This document shows positions 36,185-43,739 of a DNA stretch of 64,000 bases, piece after piece. The notes below the pieces were generated by a model. That model saw only the letters and a program-made list of their open reading frames with translations. It was not told the DNA's origin and did no database searches. Within the stretch, counting starts at the first letter, position 1. Every line of letters starts with the position of its first letter. The stretch spans positions 1,054,001 through 1,118,000 of the forward strand of contig NZ_JABTCG010000001.1 of NCBI RefSeq assembly GCF_014610845.1. The letters run 5' to 3'. The position numbers and the translations under genes are program-made. This DNA is from Maribacter arenosus. Lineage in GTDB: Bacteria; Bacteroidota; Bacteroidia; Flavobacteriales; Flavobacteriaceae.

Positions 36185-36192
36185 TATTTTTG
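36185..36192 (+). promoter_or_regulatory. -7 promoter box for the DUF368 genes
   Basis: TATTTTTG is an exact TAnnTTTG box 11 bases before the ATG at 36204, giving a leader of only a few bases. Confidence 0.5.
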
Positions 36193-36203
36193 CTTTTTTG
36201 TTT

Positions 36204-37121
36204 ATGGAAAATCGAAATTTACTCCAGTATATTTTTATTACCCTTAAAGGAATGGCCATGGGTGCAGCCGATGTTGTCCCTGGTGTATCTGGAGGTACAA
36301 TCGCCTTTATTTCAGGCATTTACGAAGAATTGATTACTTCAATCAACAATGTTGACCCAGCTTTACTGAAAATTTGGAAAAATGAGGGATTCAATTCCTT
36401 TTGGAAAAAATTGAACGGTAATTTTCTGGTAGCATTGTTTTTGGGGATTTTCATCAGTCTTTTTTCTTTAGCTACATTAGTGAGTTGGTTACTGGAAAAT
36501 GAACCTATCTTGCTTTGGTCGTTTTTCTTTGGATTGGTTGCGGCCAGTATTTTTTTCGTTGGAAAGGAAATCGCCAAATGGAATCTGGCCACAGTCATCA
36601 TGTTACTTTTAGGAGCGGCAATTGCGTATTTCATTACTACTTTGCCTGCCTCAGAAAATGCCTCTAGCCTCCCCTATCTTTTTATGTCCGGGGCTTTAGC
36701 CGTTTGTGCAATGATCTTACCGGGTATTTCAGGAGCTTTTATCTTGGTCTTATTGGGTTCGTATAAAACTATTTTGGACGCCGTACATGAAAGGGAAATC
36801 AAAGTGATTGTCACAGTGGCCTTAGGCGCTATTTTTGGACTGCTTAGCTTTGCTAAACTCTTAAAATGGATGTTCAGCCATTATAAGAACCTTACCTTAG
36901 CCTTATTGACAGGTTTCATTTTAGGTTCATTGAACAAAATTTGGCCCTGGAAAGTAATATTGGAAGCCAAAACGATCGGCGACAAGATCATACCTTTAAA
37001 AGAACAAAACATTTCGCCTTTCAACTTCGAGGGCGACCCACAATTAATGTTCGCCTTAATCGCTGCGATCATTGGTTTTTCCCTTATTTTTATACTTGAG
37101 AAACTTGCCTCAAGAAAATAA
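36204..37121 (+). CDS. DUF368 membrane protein 1 (candidate polyprenyl-phosphate translocase)
   Basis: A 305-residue inner-membrane protein from the ATG; a TTG two codons earlier is rejected. Each half carries the DUF368 re-entrant motif: GAADVVPGVSGGTIAF near residue 17 and MILPGISGAFILVLLGSY near 175, as expected of an inverted-repeat transporter. DUF368 proteins have been shown in other bacteria to recycle undecaprenyl phosphate across the membrane (the PopT family). The next gene is a diverged paralogue 12 bases downstream. Confidence 0.9.
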   Translation: MENRNLLQYIFITLKGMAMGAADVVPGVSGGTIAFISGIYEELITSINNVDPALLKIWKNEGFNSFWKKLNGNFLVALFLGIFISLFSLATLVSWLLENEPILLWSFFFGLVAASIFFVGKEIAKWNLATVIMLLLGAAIAYFITTLPASENASSLPYLFMSGALAVCAMILPGISGAFILVLLGSYKTILDAVHEREIKVIVTVALGAIFGLLSFAKLLKWMFSHYKNLTLALLTGFILGSLNKIWPWKVILEAKTIGDKIIPLKEQNISPFNFEGDPQLMFALIAAIIGFSLIFILEKLASRK

Positions 37122-37133
37122 TCATGGCTCCGT

Positions 37134-38147
37134 ATGTACGAACCTAGAACATTTATAGATAAATTGTTTTTGGTCCTTAAGGGACTTGCTATGGGGGCGG
37201 CCAATAAAGTACCCGGTGTCTCAGGAGGCATAGTGGCTTTCGTCGGTGGATTTTACGAAGAATTCATTTACTCCCTTCAGAAAATAAATCTAAAAGCCAT
37301 TAAATTATTATTTAACGGTAGGTTCAAAAGTTTTTACCGCTATGTAAATGGTCAATTTTTAACGCTACTTATTTTTGGCATGTTAGTCAGTTATTTTAGC
37401 GTTTCCAAAATATTGGATTATTTTCTGGAACGCAAAGAACTTTTTGTTTGGGCCACCTTTTTCGGAATGATTTTAGGTTCGATCTACTATATCTCGAAAG
37501 ATTTCAAGCATTGGAACAAAAAAACATTGACCGCCGGTATTTTGGGTCTTCTTGTAGGGCTATCGATTAGTTTTTTAAATCCTGCAAAAGAAAATGACAA
37601 TCTCTGGTTTATTTTTGTTTGTGGTATGATCAGTGTTTCGGGTATGACCCTGCCAGGGCTTTCGGGCTCTTTTATTCTAATATTACTCGGGAATTATGTA
37701 CTGCTCTTAGTCGATTCGGTAAATGCCCTTTATGATTCAATGGCTGAAATGTTACGGGGGGACTTTAGCTTTGTGAACAATGGTGAACGATTGGAAACCC
37801 TAAAAATATTAGCAGTTTTCACCGCCGGATCGGCCGCAGGACTGGTCACCCTCTCCCATATCCTCACGTATGTCTTAAAGCACTTTAAGCATATTACAAC
37901 CGCTGTAATCATTGGCTTTATCACGGGTTCATTAGGGGTAGTATGGCCTTGGAAACGCACTATTTTTAAAACAGATGAGACAGGACAGGTATTTTTGGAT
38001 TCTAACGGTAAAGAAATTATTTTGAACTATGAACGGTATCTTCCCGATTTTGGAAATACCGAAACCTGGTGGGCCATATTCTTTATCATCTTAGGTATTT
38101 TTATTTTATTAGGTTTGGAGTGGTATGGCGACAATAGAAAAAAATGA
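37134..38147 (+). CDS. DUF368 membrane protein 2 (candidate polyprenyl-phosphate translocase)
   Basis: A 337-residue paralogue of the preceding protein, with motifs GAANKVPGVSGGIVAF near residue 21 and MTLPGLSGSFILILLGNY near 180. It differs from copy 1 in the motif (ADVV changed to ANKV) and in a longer loop (about 195-225, SMAEMLRGDFSFVNNGERL). The pair may form a complex or serve different lipids. The last codons overlap the start of aroE by 23 bases. Confidence 0.9.
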   Translation: MYEPRTFIDKLFLVLKGLAMGAANKVPGVSGGIVAFVGGFYEEFIYSLQKINLKAIKLLFNGRFKSFYRYVNGQFLTLLIFGMLVSYFSVSKILDYFLERKELFVWATFFGMILGSIYYISKDFKHWNKKTLTAGILGLLVGLSISFLNPAKENDNLWFIFVCGMISVSGMTLPGLSGSFILILLGNYVLLLVDSVNALYDSMAEMLRGDFSFVNNGERLETLKILAVFTAGSAAGLVTLSHILTYVLKHFKHITTAVIIGFITGSLGVVWPWKRTIFKTDETGQVFLDSNGKEIILNYERYLPDFGNTETWWAIFFIILGIFILLGLEWYGDNRKK

Positions 38148-38871
38148 GTATGGCTTGGTAGGCAAGAATATCGCCTATTCGTTTTCCGAGGGATATTTTG
38201 CCCAAAAATTCGAGAACCTATGCCTGAAGGATCATTCCTATAAAAACTTCGATCTGCCCCAGATTGAGGATTTCAAAGATCTTGTTGACGACAACAAAAA
38301 CCTCAAAGGACTGAATGTTACCATACCCTATAAAGAAGCCGTAATTCCCTATCTGCATAAACTGGATAAAAAGGCAAATGAAATTGGTGCAGTCAATACG
38401 ATCAAATTCACCAAAAAAGGTCTAAAAGGTTATAATACCGATTGTTATGGCTTTAAGAAATCAATACAACCATTTTTAAAAAAGCATCACAAAAGAGCTT
38501 TGATCTTAGGTACCGGAGGTGCATCAAAAGCCGTTGCCTATGTATTCAATGAATTAGGTATAAAATTCAAGTTCGTTTCTAGAACGCCCGGTAATAATCA
38601 ATTTGGGTATAACGAATTGGATGAAAAAACAGTTAAAAAGTATACGGTTCTGGTCAATTGCACCCCATTGGGCACTTTCCCTAATATTGAAGAAAAACCA
38701 GACATTCCGTATCATCTGATCACAGAAAAACATCTATTTTTCGACTTGATCTACAATCCGGAAAGAACGGCCTTCCTACAAGAAGGGGGGAAACAAGGTG
38801 CAGCGATCTGTAATGGGTTAAGGATGCTAGAGTTACAGGCCGAAAAGGCATGGGAAATCTGGAATTCATAA
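38125..38871 (+). CDS. aroE: Shikimate dehydrogenase
   Basis: A 248-residue enzyme reducing 3-dehydroshikimate with NADPH. YGLVGKNIAYSFSEGYF holds the substrate-binding serines; LNVTIPYKEAVIPYL holds the catalytic lysine; GAVNTIKF, GYNTDCYGF and the Rossmann loop LGTGGASKAVAYV follow. CTPLGTFPN and FDLIYNPERTAFL complete the pattern. Its start lies inside the end of the DUF368 gene, suggesting coupling. Confidence 0.94.
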   Translation: MATIEKNEYGLVGKNIAYSFSEGYFAQKFENLCLKDHSYKNFDLPQIEDFKDLVDDNKNLKGLNVTIPYKEAVIPYLHKLDKKANEIGAVNTIKFTKKGLKGYNTDCYGFKKSIQPFLKKHHKRALILGTGGASKAVAYVFNELGIKFKFVSRTPGNNQFGYNELDEKTVKKYTVLVNCTPLGTFPNIEEKPDIPYHLITEKHLFFDLIYNPERTAFLQEGGKQGAAICNGLRMLELQAEKAWEIWNS

Positions 38872-38967
38872 TATCTGTCCCAAAAAAGAACAAGTATAAG
38901 CTTTGGTATTCATTCGGTAGTTAGTATATTACATAAGCATTCTTAAGCAGAACTAACAAGAATTTCG

Positions 38968-41208
38968 ATGCAAGAAGAAAAAGATCAAGAACTACAGGAA
39001 ACTGTAGGTGGAGAAAATTATTCAGAAACTACCGAAAACACCTCGGAGAAAAGCACTGAAAATACGACTGAAAATTCAAATTCGGACGATGCCCCCGGAC
39101 CTCTGGACACCAAATCCGAAAAGGAGACTTCCGAGCTTATAACCAAAAAAAAAGCCTCTAAACCCGTATCCAAAAAGGACACATCCGAGGCGGCGCCTGA
39201 AAAGGAGACTTCTGAGCTTATTTCTAAAAAGAAAGCCTCTAAACCAGTATCCAAAAAGGAAATTACTGAACCGGTGTCCGAAGAGGACACCTCAGAACCT
39301 GCGGCTGAAAAGGAGACTTCCGAGATAGCAACCAAAAAGAAAACAGAGGAGAAGGAAGATGCGGTTCTTGAGGAAATCGACGAATCGAATGCCGAAGATG
39401 CCGAGGATCAAGACAACCATCATAGACACCATATTCCAATTCTGGACTACCATGCCATGTCTATGGAAAATTTGGTGGGTGAATTACAACGCTTGGTCAA
39501 AAATGAAAAAGTACAGGCCATCAGAAAACATGTAGATGGTATTAAATATGAGTTCGACCTGAAATTCGAGGAGTTCATTGAAGAGAAAAAAGAGGATTTC
39601 ATCAACAATGGAGGTCATGAGTTGGATTTTAAATATAACTCGGTTTCAAAAAGACAGTTCAACGAGGTATATTCCGAATATCGTGAAAAACGAAATCAGT
39701 ACTATAAATCCCTCGAAAATAGCTTGAAAGAGAATCTTGCGAATCGATTGTCGATTATCGAAGAGCTCAAAAGTCTGGTGAATGTAGAAGAGGACATCAA
39801 CACTACCTATAAACACTTTAAAGAGGTTCAGGAAAAATGGCGTAATGCAGGTCCAGTTCCCCGCAACCACTATAACGATGTTTGGCGAACCTATCACCAT
39901 CATATTGAAATTTTCTATGACTTTCTTCATATAAACCGCGAATTACGTGATCTGGATTTCAAGCATAATCTAGAAGAAAAAATCAAATTGGTCGAACAGG
40001 CAGAGGCCCTGGAAAAAGAGGAAGATCTTAATAAGGCATTTCGTGAATTACAGACCCTGCATAAAATCTGGAAAGAGGATATTGGCCCAGTAGATAAAGA
40101 GCATCGCGAAGAAATCTGGGAACGATTTAGCAAGGCCACCAAGGTATTGCACCAAAGAAGACAGGATTATTATAATGACCTTGATAAAACCTATGAAAAG
40201 AATCTAATAAAAAAGAAGGAAATTATCTCGGCCATTCAAGATATAGCCGGTAGCATCGCCAATAACCATAAGGCACTTCAGCAACAGATAAAACAAATCG
40301 AATCTTTACGAGATGCTTTTTTTAAGGCCGGTAAAGTGCCCCAAAAAGTGAACGAACAGACTTGGGCAGGGTTCAAGGAAGCGGTACGAAGCTTCAATCG
40401 AGGTAAAAATGGGTATTACAAAAATCTTAAAAAGGAGCAACAGGAAAACCTTGATAAAAAACGTGAATTATTGGATCTTGCCATTTCATTGAAAGATAGT
40501 GAGGAATGGGATAAGACCACTTCCGAAATGAAGCGCATTCAAAGCGAATGGAAAAAAATAGGTCATGTACCCCGTAAATATTCCGATAAAATTTGGAAGG
40601 AGTTCAAAGGTGCCTGTAATCATTATTTTGATCGTTTGCATGCCCTGAAAAATGAGGCCCATAAGGACGAGATGGAAAATTTTGATAAAAAGAACGCCTG
40701 TCTTGAACGATTAAAAGCTTTTGAATTATCAGGAAAAAGGGACAAAGATCTGGCATCGATAAAATCATTCATAGAAGAGTGGAAAATGTACGGCCGGGTA
40801 CCTTTTAACAAAAAGAACATCAATCAAAAGTTCAACATCATATTGGATGCCATTTTCAAGAAATTGGATGTGAGCAGGCAAGAATCAGAGCTGTTAAAAT
40901 ATGGCAATAAAATCCAACAGCTGGCCAATACCGAAAACGATAGGGCCATTGCCAACGAACGTTCTTTTATTCGCAAAAAGATAGATGAGAGTAAAAATGA
41001 CATCCGACAATTAGAAAATAATCTTCAATTCTTTTCCAATGCCTCGGAAGATAATCCTTTGGTGCAAGATGTGATCAAAAAGGTACAAAAGCAGAAAGAG
41101 GCTTTGGATGGCTGGAAAGCCAAGTTGAAAAAATTGAACATCATGCAACATCATTTAGAGAAAGGTGAAGATGATGAACCCTCGGCTGGTACATCGGAAG
41201 AAGAATAA
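38968..41208 (+). CDS. DUF349 domain protein with repetitive N-terminus
   Basis: A 746-residue cytoplasmic protein. Residues 1-155 are disordered and low in complexity, with three degenerate repeats starting EKETSE(L/I) at 51, 78 and 114. From about residue 195 the protein consists of several helical DUF349 units, each with a motif like VQEKWRNAGPVPRNHYNDVW, LHKIWKEDIGPVDKEHREEIW and IQSEWKKIGHVPRKYSDKIW. A C-terminal coiled coil follows (about 635-725). DUF349 proteins are common in Bacteroidota and of uncertain function. It is convergent with the CBS gene, 11 bases away. Confidence 0.88.
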   Translation: MQEEKDQELQETVGGENYSETTENTSEKSTENTTENSNSDDAPGPLDTKSEKETSELITKKKASKPVSKKDTSEAAPEKETSELISKKKASKPVSKKEITEPVSEEDTSEPAAEKETSEIATKKKTEEKEDAVLEEIDESNAEDAEDQDNHHRHHIPILDYHAMSMENLVGELQRLVKNEKVQAIRKHVDGIKYEFDLKFEEFIEEKKEDFINNGGHELDFKYNSVSKRQFNEVYSEYREKRNQYYKSLENSLKENLANRLSIIEELKSLVNVEEDINTTYKHFKEVQEKWRNAGPVPRNHYNDVWRTYHHHIEIFYDFLHINRELRDLDFKHNLEEKIKLVEQAEALEKEEDLNKAFRELQTLHKIWKEDIGPVDKEHREEIWERFSKATKVLHQRRQDYYNDLDKTYEKNLIKKKEIISAIQDIAGSIANNHKALQQQIKQIESLRDAFFKAGKVPQKVNEQTWAGFKEAVRSFNRGKNGYYKNLKKEQQENLDKKRELLDLAISLKDSEEWDKTTSEMKRIQSEWKKIGHVPRKYSDKIWKEFKGACNHYFDRLHALKNEAHKDEMENFDKKNACLERLKAFELSGKRDKDLASIKSFIEEWKMYGRVPFNKKNINQKFNIILDAIFKKLDVSRQESELLKYGNKIQQLANTENDRAIANERSFIRKKIDESKNDIRQLENNLQFFSNASEDNPLVQDVIKKVQKQKEALDGWKAKLKKLNIMQHHLEKGEDDEPSAGTSEEE

Positions 41209-41219
41209 AAAACTAAAAC

Positions 41220-41645
41220 CTAATCTTCATACTGCTGCAATAAAAAATTGATAAGATCGGTCGTGGTTATTATGCCGACCAGTTTGCCATCATCAACCAC
41301 TGGTATCGCATGAAACTCCCTTTTTGAAAGGAGTTCGGCCACATCTTTTACCATGGTATTTGATGATACACTGACTAGATTCTTGGCCATAACCTGCTCA
41401 ATACTGAACATATTGTACACCATAGAGTCTACTGTTTCCTCATCTTCATAAACGGCATCGGCAAAACTGATCCGTAATAAATCAGTATAACTGAGCATGC
41501 CGATCAATTTGCTGCCAGAACACACCGGTATGTGTCTTATATGATATTTTTTAAATAGACTTTCCGCTGTTTCAAGATTATCGGTTGTCTTTAATGTAAT
41601 AACGTGCTTAGTCATTATTGCCGAGACTGGAGTTCCTTTTTTCAT
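41220..41645 (-). CDS. CBS-domain pair protein
   Basis: A 141-residue protein made of two CBS domains: VSAIMTKHVITLKTTDNLETAESLF...HIPVC (residues 7-62) and IEQVMAKNLVSVSSNTMVKDVAELL...HAIPVVDDGKLVGIITTTDLINFLL (about 77-137). Such stand-alone Bateman modules bind adenine nucleotides and regulate a partner. The spacer before its start holds overlapping palindromes (41707-41727). Confidence 0.9.
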   Translation of the reverse strand: MKKGTPVSAIMTKHVITLKTTDNLETAESLFKKYHIRHIPVCSGSKLIGMLSYTDLLRISFADAVYEDEETVDSMVYNMFSIEQVMAKNLVSVSSNTMVKDVAELLSKREFHAIPVVDDGKLVGIITTTDLINFLLQQYED

Positions 41646-41706
41646 GATCCGACGCTTTTAAATTCCTCTCTAAAATAAGTAGATATGACGCAAAAAAGTA
41701 TGATAA

Positions 41707-41727
41707 AAGTCATATGACTTCGCGAAG
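41707..41727. promoter_or_regulatory. Overlapping palindromes, possible operator
   Basis: AAGTCATATGACTT (41707-41720) is a perfect 14-base palindrome, and CTTCGCGAAG (41718-41727) a perfect 10-base one sharing three bases. They lie 62 bases upstream of the CBS gene and about 100 bases beyond the last PUL gene. They could be a regulator site; no partner is known. Confidence 0.35.
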
Positions 41728-41830
41728 TACTCCCGTAATTTTGACAAGTGATAAAAAATCGATGATCAAAGCATACACAAACTACCCACAGCTTTATCAA
41801 GCATAGACCGTTTCCCTTTAATATTTCAAC

Positions 41831-42775
41831 CTATTTTTCAACCAATTGATTTGAAAAATATTCCCTCATTACCAATTTTGGAGTCCTGTCTACCTTAAAT
41901 AATCCCCAGTGTTTTTCGGGCTCAAGAGCTTCTCCCGATCCTTTCCAGGGTTCATCAAAAGCCTCGAAAACAAATGTAAGAATGTCATTCTCTTCGCACC
42001 AATCAACCAAATCATTGTAGTAAATTTGCTGGTGTTCCTCACTTACATTACTCGGGCAAATGCCTTTTCCGTTAGAAAAAGTTGTCCATCCTGCCTCAGT
42101 GATTACCACAGGCTTGTTCGGATAAGTGTCGGCCACGGCATAATAATTTTCCTTAGTGTACTCCAATGCCTCATGAATGAGCTTGTATTCCCATACGGGA
42201 TAGGTATGAATCGAAATAAAATCGACTTCCTCGACCAATTCTTTTAACTTATCAAGCCAAGGAAGGTAGTTTTCGCAAAAGGTAACAGGTTGTTTCGCTC
42301 CATTTTTAATCATCCTTACGTACTTGATGACATTGTCAACGGGGACATAGTGATCGGTCCAATCTACGCAAGCTTCATTTCCTGCAGATAACGAGAAAAT
42401 AATATCGGGATACTGGTTTGCCAAATGAATCAATTTATTGATTTGAGTGTCATTTGATATTTTGTTTTTCTCGAGTTGCTTCTCAGAATATGTCCCTCCC
42501 CAAGGGCAGCCATAATTGTTTGCCTCTGCAACTATGTAAGCCCCTAACATTACTTTAAAATCAAAATTTTCTTTTTGGATAACATCCAATACAATTTCGG
42601 CATGCACATCACAATCGTAGAGTCTTAAGTATTTCCAATGCTTATGAAGTATTAAAAGATCTTCTTTTATCTCCTCATAAGTAGGAACTTTTCCTCCAGG
42701 CATTTGCCCTTCCCTAAAACCGGAATAACATATAGCCCTTCCAGGTTCGATTTGTAATTCCTTGGTATATTTCAT
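41831..42775 (-). CDS. GH17-like enzyme, signal-less (PUL gene 12)
   Basis: A 314-residue TIM-barrel glycoside hydrolase of the GH17 type. Expected catalytic residues are E134 (acid/base, in SAGNEACVDWT) and E227 (nucleophile, in VVITEAGW). The barrel strands KYLRLYDCDVH, VMLGAYIV and DFISIHTYPVWEY support this, with substrate-cleft aromatics in EAFDEPWKG. No signal peptide is seen, so it should be cytoplasmic. GH17 enzymes act on beta-1,3-glucans as hydrolases or transglycosylases. It resembles the lipoprotein at 47605 more than the two GH17 domains before it, for example in GNEA/TEAGW and the HWGLF end. Confidence 0.85.
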   Translation of the reverse strand: MKYTKELQIEPGRAICYSGFREGQMPGGKVPTYEEIKEDLLILHKHWKYLRLYDCDVHAEIVLDVIQKENFDFKVMLGAYIVAEANNYGCPWGGTYSEKQLEKNKISNDTQINKLIHLANQYPDIIFSLSAGNEACVDWTDHYVPVDNVIKYVRMIKNGAKQPVTFCENYLPWLDKLKELVEEVDFISIHTYPVWEYKLIHEALEYTKENYYAVADTYPNKPVVITEAGWTTFSNGKGICPSNVSEEHQQIYYNDLVDWCEENDILTFVFEAFDEPWKGSGEALEPEKHWGLFKVDRTPKLVMREYFSNQLVEK

Positions 42776-42813
42776 GGACTATTGGTATCGTTACTAATGA
42801 ACTTTTATACTAT

Positions 42814-43725
42814 CTAAAATTTTAATTTTTCATCTTTATCCCACAATCCCCAATATGCGCCAACATCACCTTCAGGTCCAACTTTCCATGATTCATCAAA
42901 AGAGGAAAAATAGAACATCTCAATATTCTGTTTGGCAGACCAAACTTGGGCATTGATAAAATATTTCATTGCATTTTCAGCTGATGGCTGGGCGCCTTTT
43001 AATCCTGTTCCTTGACTTGGCCACCCCGTCTCTGTAATAATAACCTTTTTACCATTAGCGGCATGTGTGGCTTGTCCGTACATCTGTTGCATATGACCTA
43101 AGGAATATTCGAACGGACAGCCTTCCCAATAGGGATAACAATTGGCTAAAATGACATCACATAAGGTGGTAATTCGAGGATGTTCACTAAACTCATAGTA
43201 CGCATCTACATAACCCACAGGAATGCCCTCTGGCAGCTTCGCTTTTACACGTTCAATGAAACCTATTAATTCTTCCTCACTCAAATCGTTTCTGTATAAC
43301 ACTTCGTTACCAACGGCTGCGATATCAACAAATCCTTCATTGGTCAATTGAATAAGTCCTTCTATTTCCCGCTCATTTATTTCAGGGTCATCTCCCAACC
43401 ATGCCCCAACTAAGGTTTTAATGCCATATTCCCGAGCTATTTTAGGTATAAACTCATTGCCTTCTGTGCAAGAAAAGGAACGAACCCATTTGGTATATGG
43501 TTTAATGATCTCCATTCGCCTTCTCACCTGCTCTTCAGTAATAACATCACCCGGTTTCTGCCCATCTTCATAAAGGCTGAAACACAAACCGTGCATTCCA
43601 CTTTTTAACGTTTTTCGCCATAATTTTTCAAGATCTTTTGATAGGTACTTACTAAAATCAACACCAACTTGTTGGGTTAAATCAATATCCTTTATTGAAA
43701 ATTCTTGTCCTTCTCTGTACGACAT
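42814..43725 (-). CDS. GH17-like enzyme, signal-less, sister of the fusion domain (PUL gene 11)
   Basis: A 303-residue protein with no signal peptide. E141 (in AAVGNEVLYRNDLSEEE) and E232 (in VIITETGWPSQG) are the GH17 pair. It aligns along its whole length with residues 485-782 of the preceding fusion protein: MHGLCFSLYEDGQ against VHGFCFSPYMEGQ, KWVRSFSCTEGNEFIPK against KWVRSFSCTDGNEFIPK, and the shared end FYFSSFDESWKV. This implies a local duplication. It is 14 bases from the fusion gene and 38 bases before the next GH17 gene. Confidence 0.88.
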   Translation of the reverse strand: MSYREGQEFSIKDIDLTQQVGVDFSKYLSKDLEKLWRKTLKSGMHGLCFSLYEDGQKPGDVITEEQVRRRMEIIKPYTKWVRSFSCTEGNEFIPKIAREYGIKTLVGAWLGDDPEINEREIEGLIQLTNEGFVDIAAVGNEVLYRNDLSEEELIGFIERVKAKLPEGIPVGYVDAYYEFSEHPRITTLCDVILANCYPYWEGCPFEYSLGHMQQMYGQATHAANGKKVIITETGWPSQGTGLKGAQPSAENAMKYFINAQVWSAKQNIEMFYFSSFDESWKVGPEGDVGAYWGLWDKDEKLKF

Positions 43726-43739
43726 AATTTCTTATTTTC

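Noticed and set aside
39018-39335. Antisense ORF of 105 codons over the DUF349 N-terminus
   Set aside because: Its repetitive sequence is a mirror of the EKETSE repeats on the coding strand.
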